Shown: positions 22,641-32,911 of the stretch, in pieces
How the letters are laid out: each line of letters begins with the position of its first letter
Numbering within the stretch: the stretch's first letter is position 1
Origin: Megachile rotundata
Lineage: Eukaryota > Arthropoda > Insecta > Hymenoptera > Megachilidae
Assembly (NCBI RefSeq): GCF_050947335.1
Contig: NC_134995.1
Span: 7,788,501-7,852,500 of the forward strand
Direction: 5' to 3'
DNA length: 64,000 nucleotides
Notes under the pieces: generated by a model
Database searches by the model: none
Told to the model about the DNA's origin: nothing
What the model saw: only the letters and a program-made list of their open reading frames with translations
Program-made: the position numbers and the translations under genes

Positions 22641-23935
22641 TAATATGGGTATTTATGAAATTCAGGTTAATAGTGTACTACACTATTTTTCAAAATTCGG
22701 TTAATATTGGATTACACTATTTTTCAAAATTCAAATTAATACTGTACTGCACTATTTTTTTAAATTTAGATTAATAGTGTGCTACACTGTCGCAAAATTC
22801 TATTGCTAGTGTACAACACTTTTTGTCAAATTTAAGTAATAGTATGGTACACTAGTTTGACAAGTTTAATTAATAGTGCAGCACACCATTCTTCAAGTTT
22901 CAATTAATAGTGTATCACACTATTTTGCAAAATTCTATTGCTAGTGTTCAACACTATTCTGTCAAATTTAAATAACACTATGGTGCACTATTTTGACAAT
23001 TTTAATGAGTAGTGTAGTACACTATTCTTCATAATTCAATTAATAGTGTACTACAGTGAGCTGCAAAATTCTATTGCTAGTGTACAACACTATTTTGTCA
23101 AATTTAAATAACACTATGATGCACTATTTTGACAACTTTAATGAGTAGTGTAGTACACTATTCTTCATAATTCAAATAATAGTGTACTACAGTGAGCTGC
23201 AAAATTCTATTGCTAGTGTACAACACTATTTTGTCAAATTTAAATAACACTATGGTACACTATTTTGACAAGTTTAATTAATGGTACAGTACAATACTTT
23301 TGATAATTCAGTTAACAGTGTACGACACTATTTTCTCATATTTGATTAATACTATGGTACACTATTTTGACAAGTTTAATGAATAGTGTAATACATTATT
23401 TTGCAAAATTCTATTGATATTATGCTACACTATTTTGCAGTACTATTTTATCTACATTTGTTGTACATAATATAGAAAACTGTTTTGCAAAATTCAGTTA
23501 ATAGTGTAGTACATTATTTTGCAAAATTGTATTGACACTATGCAATACTATTTTATCCATATTGGTTGTGTATAATATACAGCAATATTTTTTAAAATCC
23601 AATTAATAGTGTAATACATTATTTTATAAAATCCTGTTGATAGTGTGCAACACTATTTTGCAACACTATATTATATACATTTATAGTACATAATATACAA
23701 AACTGTTTTGTAAAATCCAATTAATATAGTGTAATACATTATTTTGCAAAACCCTATTGATAACGAATAACACTATTTTGCAACACTATATTATGTACAT
23801 CTATTGTACATAATATACAAAGCTGTTTTGTAAAATCCAATTAATATAGTGTAATACATTATTTTGCTAAATCTTGTTGATAACGAACAACACTATTTTG
23901 CAACACTATTTTATGTACATTATTATGTTCATTGT
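22641..23935. repeat. Hairpin-forming tandem repeat, 134-136 bp then 120 bp periods
   Basis: The core word AATAGTGTA and its complement TACACTATT occur throughout, often back to back; at 22669-22687 they form a perfect inverted repeat with a one-base centre. In the first part the anchor TAGTGTNNTACA recurs at 22774, 22908, 23043 and 23179 (period 134-136). In the second part CACTATTTTGCAAC recurs at 23651, 23771 and 23891 (period exactly 120), with a palindromic TGTACATAATATAC module. No frame. Confidence 0.9.
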
Positions 23936-24560
23936 TAACTGAACTAATCAAATAAGTTTTTAAACATCCTCGCCATAACCGTCCATATTTCCACCATTAA
24001 AACATTTTATAACCCAAAATAAAAAGTCCATAAAACAGTGATTTGACCAGTCTGGCATTGTTAGTGTTAACCAAAACATAACAAAAGCTGAAACCATGCA
24101 ACGACCGTTTTACCGAGCTTTTTTCACCCGACATAACGTTTGCGTTCTTCTGCAGCTTCGTTGACTCTCATTCGTCTCGGTGAACGCGAGATGCATATTT
24201 TCACCACCCTTTCAAACACGAGACCTCCTCGTTTGTACCTGCCTTTTTTATTTCCCGTCTCTCACCGTTTTCTTATTCATTGTACACACAAAAAACCGAC
24301 TTAGCCGGCTGTACGCGCGTGTGTAATGCATTTTTCGTTGTGCAAAGCGCAAAAACCGGTAACAACGCGAACTAACTCGCACGACAGCTATGAATAATCT
24401 AATACGCAGAAGAAACAGGTTACCGAACTCCTATTAATACTGTGACGATGCAGCATTTATTACGCTTCGGACGACGCGCAGAACTGTGACTGCTGTTATA
24501 ATTTTATTAGTTACTGGGTGTATTATGGCAATTTGGGTGGGTAGTTATAAGTAGGAATAT
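23936..24560. other. Single-copy stretch, no gene seen
   Basis: Relatively balanced composition at 24060-24500, no repeat and no useful frame. Confidence 0.4.
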
Positions 24561-25480
24561 TTTACTATTTCTCAATTTTTCTATTTCCGAATTTCCATAG
24601 TTCACTATATTTCAATTATCAAGCTTCTCTATTTCTAAATATTTCAATTATTAAACTTCTCTATTTCTAAATTTTTCAATTCTCCAATTTTGCAATATTC
24701 GAATTTTCCATTTTTCCAAATTCCTATTTTGCTCGTTTCTGTTTCTTCTAATTTCCCACTTTTCTAATTTCCAAATTTCTAATTTTCCAATTTCCCCAAT
24801 TTCCCAAGTTCCAATTCTTCAATTTTCTCACTTTCCCATTTTCCACTTTGCAAATTTCTCTATTTCCCAATTTCCAATTCTCCCAATTCCCAATTTTCCC
24901 AATTTCCAATTTTTCCAATTCCCAATTTTCCCAATTTCCAAATCTCCCAATTCCCCATTTTTCCAATTTCCAATTTTCCCAATTTCCAGTTTCCCCAATT
25001 TGCAATTTTCCCAATTTTCCAATTTCCTATTTTGCTCGTTTCTGTTTCTTCTAATTTCCCAGTTTTCTAATTTCCAAATTTCTAATTTTCCAATATCCCA
25101 ATATCCTAACTTTCCAATTTTCCCATTTTCCCAATTTCCAATTTTTCAATTTTATCACTTTCCCATTTTCCACTTTGCAAGTTCCTTTATATCCCAATTC
25201 CCAGTTTTCCCAATTTCCAATTTTCCATTTTACAAAATTTCCCATTTTCACATTTTCCCATTTACCAATTTTCCAATTTCTATATTCCCCAATTTCCAAT
25301 TTTCCAATTTTTCAATTTCCTAATTTGCAAACTTCTCTATTTCCCAATTTTCAATGTTCTCATTTTCTCACTTCGCTATTTACTAATTTTCCAATTTTCT
25401 CATTTTCTCATTTTCCTATTTTCCCAGCTTCTCATTTTCCCATTTTCCAAATTTCTTTATTTCCTAATTTTCTGAATTCC
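24561..25480. repeat. AATT-octamer array with a 303-bp duplication
   Basis: CCAATTTC, CCAATTTT and CCCAATTTCC words every 8-9 bp. A longer module beginning TTCCTATTTTGCTCGTTTCT occurs at 24721 and again at 25024, so a block of about 300 bp has been duplicated. Frames on both strands (24748-25014 minus, 25000-25323 plus and others) are repeat artefacts. Confidence 0.9.
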
Positions 25481-26080
25481 ATATAAAGTCAGATAGCAAC
25501 CAAAATCTACACATCAAATTTAAAATATCTCCTGAGTCCACCCTTAAAATTTCAAATCACACGCAAAATGTCGGCCTACATCATAGTACAAAGAAACACA
25601 TAAATGAACAAACACATAATTGCCCCCAAAAATATCCACAAAATAATCTTAACGTAATGAAAATGACTTATTCTTGATTTCTTGAATAACAAGAAAGAAA
25701 AAAATATAGAGCACAAGTATTAAATAGCGTTTATGATTTTAAAACCACGATTAGCCAAAGTTAAAGAGAAAATCCTAATCTGTGGCCTCAAGAAGGATTA
25801 TAGGATCTTTTCTTCTATTTTTTGCACAGCAAAACCCGTTTCACCTCGATTTTCTCTACGTCCTTTTTGCATTAATTACCATCGATTATCTTGATTTCCG
25901 TGTCGGCGATTTTGCGACTTCCGACGTCCGAAGAATTCGACGATTTAAGTGGCTTCGATTTTACACTAAAGGCTCATCAATCAACTTGAAGTTCCAATGA
26001 AACGACAGGTGAAATTTGTTGGTGACTTCCACTTTTAATACCTTGAATACATATTTTGTTATGTGATCGAAAAAGATGGC
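25481..26080. other. Single-copy stretch, no gene seen
   Basis: A 72-codon plus-strand frame at 25782-26000 has no recognisable feature. No array. Confidence 0.4.
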
Positions 26081-27075
26081 TGTGCAATGAGCACTGAATA
26101 TTAAAACGATAAATGATGAAACTAGTTTTTTATTATAAACGTGAATGAAATTGAAAATGATAATTGATTGTTTTATGAACATGAATGAAGTTGAAGATTA
26201 TTATTAATTGTTTCATAAAAATGTCTGAAATATAAAGGTATATTGTTTGATAAAAATAAATTAAATTCAGAATTATGACGGGGAATTTTATGAAAATGTA
26301 GTTCAATATTATAATTGAATGTTTAATGAAAATGTCTGAAACTAAAGTGTAACCTGTTTTATAAAAGTGAATGAAGTCATAAATTATAATCGAATGTTTC
26401 ATTAAACTAAATGAAGCTGAAGTTCACGGTTGATTAATTTATGAAAATGAACGAAGATGAAAATTATAATTGATGATTTAATAAAAATGAAAGGTATTGA
26501 AAATTGCAAATGAAGTTTCAATAAAAATGAAAGTTAAATGTTGGGTAAAAGTTATAACTGTTTACTTTATTAAAATAAATGAAATTAAAAATTAAAATCC
26601 ACGGATTTATGAGATTTAATGAAGTCTAAGAACTGACATTTTTGTAAAAACCAAGTCCAGAAATACATTTGACGGTTTAATAAAAATCGAAGTCCAAAAT
26701 TGGAATGAATAATTTAATAAAAATTAATGAAGTACAAAATTGCGGTGGATAAAAACTTTATGAAAGTCAGTGAAATCAAAAATTACGTGTTATTACACAG
26801 TTAATTACACAGTTCAAAATCACACAAAATTGTATTAATATTTCATGAATGAAATTAATAAAACTCAATGCAGTCTAAAATTACAACTGAGAATTTTACA
26901 AAAATAAATGAAATCCAAAATTGCACGTTATTACATATTTAATTATCAGATCAAAATTACACAAAATTATATTAATATTTTATAAATCAAATTTATAAAA
27001 CTCAATGAAATCCAAGATATACAAAAATAGATGAAATTCAAGATTTGCAAAAATAAATGAAATCCAAAATTTCAT
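26081..27075. repeat. Degenerate AT-rich tandem repeat, about 55-70 bp units
   Basis: The motif TTTTATAAAAATGAATGAA followed by an AAATT(A/G)-type stretch recurs about 15 times with heavy divergence. A longer sub-repeat with TGCACGTTATTACA and CACAAAATTATATTAATATTT occurs near 26786-26850 and 26920-26990. Confidence 0.7.
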
Positions 27076-27617
27076 TTTACCTAACCAATAGTTTGAAAAA
27101 ACATAGTTTACTTAATTTAATTGGATTGTCAAATTTTTCGAGATATTTGAGATCGATTACCATACAATATTTTCTAAGCTCACTGTACACGTTAGTCGCC
27201 AAGAGATTAACACGCAATGTTCATTTAGTTTCACGAGGTATATACATATATGTATACATGTATAGAAACACCTAATGCAACCTTGCAATTTGACAATTTA
27301 GCTACTGATTCAATCGTTTGATGTCAGTGATTCGCGACAGTCATTTACGTGCAATTTGATATAATTAATCCGAATTACTGTTGCTTTGTGTGTTTGCATA
27401 TGATCTAATCTATGCAGTGTAGACACCCCGGATCAAAATCATACGTATCATCATTTCTGATATTATCGTGCAAAATATTAATTACTGTAATTATATCATA
27501 AATGTATTATTACGTCATTTATATATGTATATCACACATAAATATATTGTAACGTCATTACTTCATAAAATACTTTATAATAACATACTTTATAATTACA
27601 CTTAATACACATATGTA
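27076..27617. other. AT-rich single-copy stretch
   Basis: No gene or array. It ends at the TA next to the foldback element. Confidence 0.4.
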
Positions 27618-27619
27618 TA

Positions 27620-28341
27620 CAGGGTGTTACGCTACTCACGATTCTCCCTCTTGCAGCCACCTTACGAAAAAAAGTTTAGAACAACATTTGCAAGTTATGA
27701 AGTGCACAATATTAGTAAAACAAATTTTGAAAACAGTTTGTTCTCTCGGCAAAGTCAAGGTCACCTTGGGTTTTTTAAATAGGAACATACATTTTTTTTA
27801 TTCATAGCCTTAGAGGACATCGAGACGAATTCAAAACACATGTTACATGATATTTTTATTAACATATTACTCGATTTACAGAAGTGGAAATGTGAAGTAA
27901 AAGACCGGAATATTACGTGATGGAAGGCGGCATACATTTTGAACATGTAATTAAATAAAGTGTATTTTTCTTACATTCTAGTCGCGTGTTTACATTCAGT
28001 AATCTCTTCGGAATCAAATAATGGTTACACTACCAAAGTCAAAAGCTAAGTGCTTCACATTTCCTCTTCTGTAAATCGAGTAATATGTTAATAAAAATAT
28101 CATGTAACATGTGTTTTGAATTCGTCTCGATGTCCTCTAAAGCTACGAATAAAAAAAATGTATGTACCTATTTAAAAAACCCAAGGTGACCTTGACTTTG
28201 CCGAGAGAACAAACTGTTTTCAAAATTTGCTTTACTAATATTGTGCATTTCATACCCTGCAAATATTGTTCTAAACTTTTTATCGTAAGGTGGCTGCAAT
28301 GAAGGAGAAAAATCGTGAGTAGCGTTACAGGTAACACCCTA
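27620..28341. mobile_element. Foldback element with 280-bp terminal inverted repeats
   Basis: Arms 27620-27897 and 28053-28341 are reverse complements over nearly their whole length; only about 155 bp lie between them. The left end begins CAGGGTGTTACGCTACTCACG, next to TA at 27618-27619. The right arm ends GTAACACCCTA and has about 7 extra bases near its tip (a duplicated GTTAC). The end resembles that of the 1976 family only in CAGGGTGT. Short mirrored frames (27613-27807 plus, 28143-28364 minus) are the same arm read twice and not genes. No transposase. Confidence 0.85.
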
Positions 28342-28915
28342 CATAATACAATATTTTTGCTCATATTAATTCGTTATGAAAAATTGTCCTTACGAAAATA
28401 TCTCCTACTTTCAAATATAAATAATATTACTTGTAAATTAATTATACACATCGTCACTTTTTCTTTTTTATAGAAATATCAAGTACATAATAAATTGTTA
28501 AAATATGATATTAAATTTTAATCAAGCGCAATATTTTCCTCTTAATCCTCGTGCATGTAAATGCATACATTTCCCGTAACCCGTAATCCTATCGCCATTT
28601 TGTGTACTACAATATCTGCAAAGCTTCAATGTAAATATCAGAGAAGTTGTATTGCGCTGCATGCAATATTTGTACATTTAATTGTTTCGATCTAATTTTC
28701 ATGCTTGTTCACGTTTCCAACGTTGTTAGATCAAACAGTGGATATGAATTTTGAACATTCGAACGAATTGGATTTTCTGCGCAAAATAAATCGGTCAAAT
28801 CGATCGCACACAAATAACGTCGTGTTTATATTAATATTTGAGAAATGCTTGCTGCAACTTTCATTTCGATCAATCATATTTCTTTTGTGATGAATTTTTA
28901 GATTATTAATAATTT
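28342..28915. other. AT-rich single-copy stretch
   Basis: Opposed short frames around 28705-28946 share the same bases; nothing recognisable. Confidence 0.4.
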
Positions 28916-29765
28916 TTGTAATAGTTGAATTTTGCAATCTTTTCAATTTTCAAGTTTTCAAGTTTTCAAATTTTCTAGTTTTTCAAGTTTTCCATGCTAT
29001 CAAATTTTCGAATATTCAAATCTCCAAATATTCTAATTTAGAAATTTCTAAATTTTGAAAACTCTAAAATCCCAAATATTCAAATTCCCAAATTCCCAAA
29101 TTCGCAAATTCCCAAATTCCCAAGTTCCCAAATTCCTAAATTCCCAAATTCCCAAATTCCCAAATTCCCAAATTCCCAAATTCCCAAATTCCTAAATTCC
29201 CAAATTCCCAAATTCCTAAATTCCCCAATTCCCCAATTCCCCAATTCCCCAATTCCCCAATTCCCAAATTTCTAAATTCCTAAATTCCCCAATTCCAAAA
29301 TTCCCAAATTCCCAAATTCCCAAGTTCCCAAATTCCTCAATTTTCCAATTCCCTGATTCCCAAATTCTCAAATTCCCCAATTCCCAAATTCTCAAATTCC
29401 CAAATTCTCAAATTCCCAAATTCCCTAATTCCCAAATTCCCAAATTCCCAAATTCCTAAATTCCCAAGTTCCCAAATTCCTCAATTTTCCAATTCCCCGA
29501 TTCCCAAATTCCCAAATTCCCCAATTCCCAAATTCCCAAATTCTCAAATTCCCAAATTACTAAATACCAAAATTCCCAAATTCCCAAGTTCTCCAAATCT
29601 TTAAACCTCCAAATCCTTATATCTCCAAATCCCTAAATCTCCAAATCCTCAAACCTCCAAATCCCTAAATCTCCAAATCCTCGAACCTCCAAAAATCCCT
29701 AAATCCCCAAATCCTCAAACCTCCAAAAATCCTCCAATCTTCAAATCTCTAAATCCCTGAATCTA
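28916..29765. repeat. Pure AAATTCCC octamer array grading into a CTAAATCTCCAAATC array
   Basis: From about 29070 to 29590 the sequence is almost a perfect microsatellite of AAATTCCC with CCCAATTC, CCTAAATT and TCTCAAAT variants. The first 150 bp are a looser AAATTTTC form. From 29590 the unit changes to about 16-32 bp blocks of AAATCCCTAAATCTCC and AAATCCTCAAACCTCC. Confidence 0.93.
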
Positions 29766-30334
29766 CATAACCCACAACCAGCTATGATTACGCGTCTCCG
29801 TTATCTCGCCGTTCCGAATCATCTTGACATCCACTTACCGTCTTTATCAGGTCAGACAGATTTATCAGTCGAGACGTCTGCAAGGATTAAACGAAGAGAG
29901 ACGGGAAAATTGATTCCATGATTAAAGGTTAAAAAACGACGCTCTAACAGCAAGTGTCGGATATTAACAGCGATAATTCTGCCTACTGGCCGGATGTGTG
30001 GGAGACTAGTGGAAAAAGGGACGTTGGTTGGCTGTTCGATAATTCTCATTAAAACACAACTCTGATACTCTGAGGGCAACCTACGATATTGCACGGTACA
30101 CCGCCATTGCTTCATCCCTTTAAATATTACGTACTCCCCATAAAATCCCTCCATTTTGCACATTTATATTCACAGCAAAGCTAATTATCTACCTCTGATA
30201 ACGAACATCACCTTCGTTTATTTTCCTCCGATATTTTTAATCAGGATGAAAGTTTCCTGGTTCTCCTCAAAATATTTCATGAATTTTGCAACGGTATCTG
30301 CGATTATAGAATATATCCTATTCAAATTTAATAT
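29766..30334. other. Single-copy stretch containing a candidate microexon
   Basis: Balanced composition. A 103-codon minus-strand frame (29852-30163) has no recognisable domain and its stop lies inside the candidate microexon; I do not call it. The microexon at 29839-29877 is listed separately. Confidence 0.4.
29839..29877 (-). CDS. Candidate 39-nt microexon, minus strand
   Basis: On the minus strand an acceptor ending TTTAATCCTTGCAG (preceded by CCCGTCTCTCTTCG, so a good pyrimidine tract) lies directly before position 29877, and GTAAGTGG begins at 29838 after an ACG. The 39 nt in between is a whole number of codons and is open in exactly one frame, reading TSRLINLSDLIKT; the other two frames contain stops. 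It lies on the same strand as the recursive-splice-like site 11 kb downstream, so the two could belong to one long intron-rich gene. No homology can be claimed for 13 residues. A weaker exon-like pair exists at 22527-22558, which shows how easily such intervals arise by chance. Confidence 0.22.
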
Positions 30335-31005
30335 CGGACAGCGCCGCAGACCGGATCACCTGTTATTCTAACAAAACTTTATTTCTCCGGTTTTATTTCA
30401 CTTTAAAGCAAACATTAATCGATGACGCATTATTAATACGCCGGCTACAAAAATATTGTTGCACCGGGGCGTTTCCCCGCGAGTAGCCATTATAGATTAA
30501 AACACACTAACTTAGAAAAACGATAACTCCAACGATTTATTAAAATTAACAAAGTGTTCGGACGTCTGTATCTTTCAAAGTCTGGCGCGGTTCTGATATT
30601 TAAACACCGCGGTTGCTTGCAGCTACCGGAAGTCCTGGCCACTCAATCCGCTCGTCCCGCTTGACGACTTCCGCGGACCTCTTCGTTTCGTAGCCAGGAC
30701 TAGCTTCACTGCATCAATCGCGAACTATTTCACGTTGCAAGGATTAGGCTTCACTGCATCAACCGCGAGCTGGTTTCACGTTGCAACAAAATGAATAAAC
30801 ATTCATAGGAACAAGGCGGGAATAAACCAAAGTTTCGGCAAACTTTGAGGACGATGTTTAAGGATCGCGCCGGGGAGAGTCTAGATCAGCTGTTATTCTA
30901 ACAAAATTGTAGAACTTCATTCCTTCGGTTTTATTTCACTTTAAAACAAACATTAATCACCGGTGACGCATTATTAATGTCCCGACGACTTCAAAAATAT
31001 GAATA
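30335..31005. repeat. Direct repeats of about 110 bp framing a 45-bp tandem duplication
   Basis: A segment at 30335-30455 (TGTTATTCTAACAAAA, then CGGTTTTATTTCACTTTAAA, CAAACATTAATC, GACGCATTATTAAT) returns in the same order at 30860-31003, with small insertions. Between them lie GC-richer sequence and a tandem pair starting GCTTCACTGCATCAA at 30703 and 30748 (period 45). It could be a decayed retroelement or a plain segmental duplication; no primer-binding site, polymerase frame or clear ends are visible. Confidence 0.7.
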
Positions 31006-31362
31006 AATTTCATTCCCTGAGGTGGTCATTTGTTTCAGGTTGTTAACCCCTCGATATCGAGTCAGACTCGTGACGCACGTAATCGTTGAAACGTGATAAA
31101 CCAGACGTATTATAATCCTGACCGAATTTTCAGCTTAATTGCAATTATAATCTACACAATCGATCGCTGAATCCAAAATATCCATAGTGTTTCGTTCTTT
31201 ATCTGTCTTAACGTTGCGACGATAATTACCTGGCTCTGACTCGCCGAAAGAATCGTAGGTTAAGGGGTTGATCGATGTACGCACATCGCATCGAGTAACG
31301 CGGTTTAAAATAGAGTTACAGCGTTGATTTTTGGAAGAAATTCATTTACAAATTTTATGCCG
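31006..31362. other. Single-copy stretch, no gene seen
   Basis: Balanced composition, non-repetitive, no frame of note. Confidence 0.4.
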
Positions 31363-32090
31363 GGTGTCCCATTTAAATTGACCCACCTTCGAAACTGATG
31401 GTACACACAAATGTTTTAGACAAAAGTCACGTGACTTCAGAGGGCAAACTTTCTAAGGGTAGCTTTCTTATGGACGTGTGGAGATACGAAGGTCAAGCTC
31501 GTTTTTTAAGTGGAATTATATATTTTTAATGCACCTGATGAAGATTGTTATTCTGTATGCTGGAGTATTAAGTCACTTGTGGTGCAAAATCGTTTAGAAA
31601 ATTTTTATATTGGGTATACAATGATGTATATGTTTGAGCATGACACCCTGAACATTAGGAGGTATTACGTATTTACACTGTTTACGTACTATTTATGTAC
31701 TTACACATTGTTAGTTCTTTATGTATTATCAAATTAACACATGAAAAGGCAAATATTTGTAGCTATTAATTTGATTAAGAATGAATGTATAAAATCAACA
31801 GGAGACCTTCATGTGTGTACATATACAATATGGTGATCAATAAAATCATCAGACTAACCAAACTTACATTAGTAATAAGCTTGATAAATTGAATAAATAC
31901 TTTATACGTGTTTGAGCATGACTTAAATATATTTGCACCTGTAATAATTTTCAATTCTGACAGCAATAGACAAATATTTCTAGTCATTAACATGATTAAG
32001 AAAAAATATATGAATCTACGTTATATCGAAACACGTTCCTTGTATTAGCAAGTATGTTTCCTGTATCACCAAATTAATACAAGGAACATA
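31363..32090. other. Transposon-end-like sequence followed by loosely repeated AT-rich DNA
   Basis: GGGTGTCCCATTTAAATTGACCC at about 31364 has the look of the end of a DNA transposon, but no matching inverted end can be confirmed (GACACCCTG at 31641 matches only the last few bases). Further on, a CAAATATTTNTAG...ATTAA...GATTAAGAA module occurs at 31750 and at 31971, and TGTTTGAGCATGAC at 31631 and 31919. No gene. Confidence 0.4.
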
Positions 32091-32118
32091 CGAATAATTT
32101 CTCGCTGCCGCATCTGCA

Positions 32119-32514
32119 ATGGTAATACAACGAAAGTCTACTGTATGTTTATGCTATCATGTCGAGTTAGACGTTCCATGCATCGAAATTCGTCATTTGA
32201 TATACAACGACGTTAATATCTTCTCGCTGACTGCGATGTTTTCCCTAGATTTCGATCAATCGCGGATCGAAGCTCGTATCGATGGCTATCGCATGAAACG
32301 GTTGGACGAAATTGGACAGTCGATGTTTAGAAACGAACGTGCATGTAGACACACCGATGCATGCAGCACTGCACGAGGACCGATTACATATTTACGCGAA
32401 CTGAGCAAATTGACTCTGAGAGCAAGCATCCCACTGTTTGTTTCCATGAATCGAGCAAATTGCGCACAAAAAAAAATCACTTCAGATCTATTTGTACTTC
32501 CGGTTCTGCTGTGA
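32119..32514 (+). CDS. Unrecognised 131-codon open frame (doubtful)
   Basis: Longest open frame in the window that is outside any repeat or duplication. ATG at 32119, TGA after 131 codons. The predicted protein has three cysteine-containing stretches, no signal peptide, no membrane segment, and no motif that I know. The DNA is less AT-rich than its surroundings and includes an octa-A run at about 32468. Opposite-strand frames overlap it (32286-32531). There is no obvious promoter or polyadenylation signal tied to it. In 128 kb of six-frame sequence an open frame of this size can arise by chance, so I regard this as probably not a gene. Confidence 0.12.
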   Translation: MVIQRKSTVCLCYHVELDVPCIEIRHLIYNDVNIFSLTAMFSLDFDQSRIEARIDGYRMKRLDEIGQSMFRNERACRHTDACSTARGPITYLRELSKLTLRASIPLFVSMNRANCAQKKITSDLFVLPVLL

Positions 32515-32670
32515 GTCTTATTCGTAATCATTCGATCGATGCCTCGCTAAAGGATCTGCTGAATGTAGCCACCAATCTGCGACGGTTTTGGTGTTCTGTT
32601 ATAGATTCTGTGTACTTGCGCGTTGGATGTTTGTGTGGTAAACCTAGGTGAGGTAATGGGTTGTGTTGGG

Positions 32671-32909
32671 TAATGATCAATTTTTTAAATTTGTAAATTG
32701 CTATTTTATTAAATTTTCAAATTTCTGAATCTCTAAATATCCAAATTTGAAAGTTTAGAACGTCTGAACAAAATTCTAAATTTTCAAATTTGGTATTTTC
32801 GAATTTCCAAATTACAAAATTATTAAATTTATAAATTTTTAAAATTCCAAATTTTCGAACTTCAAAATTTTAGAATTTGATACTAAATGTTAAATTATAA
32901 ACTGAAGTA
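32671..32909. repeat. Low-complexity AATT block
   Basis: AAATTTTC, CAAATTTG and TTAAATTT words at about 8-10 bp spacing, decayed. It ends at the TATA into which element copy 3 is inserted. Confidence 0.6.
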
Positions 32910-32911
32910 TA

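Noticed and set aside
24748..25486. Frames on both strands rich in N, W, G, E or F, Q, S
   Set aside because: Artefacts of the CCAATTTCC array, present on both strands.
27613..28364. Two mirrored frames (64 and 73 codons) as a transposase remnant
   Set aside because: Both are the two arms of the foldback element; no DDE motif, and the sequence is shared only because the arms are inverted copies.
5400..29765. Regular repeat arrays as CRISPR
   Set aside because: Units are contiguous without unique spacers, and the sequence context is eukaryotic.
31641..31650. GACACCCTG as the right end of an element starting near 31364
   Set aside because: Inverted identity to the left end is limited to about eight bases, too little to define terminal repeats.
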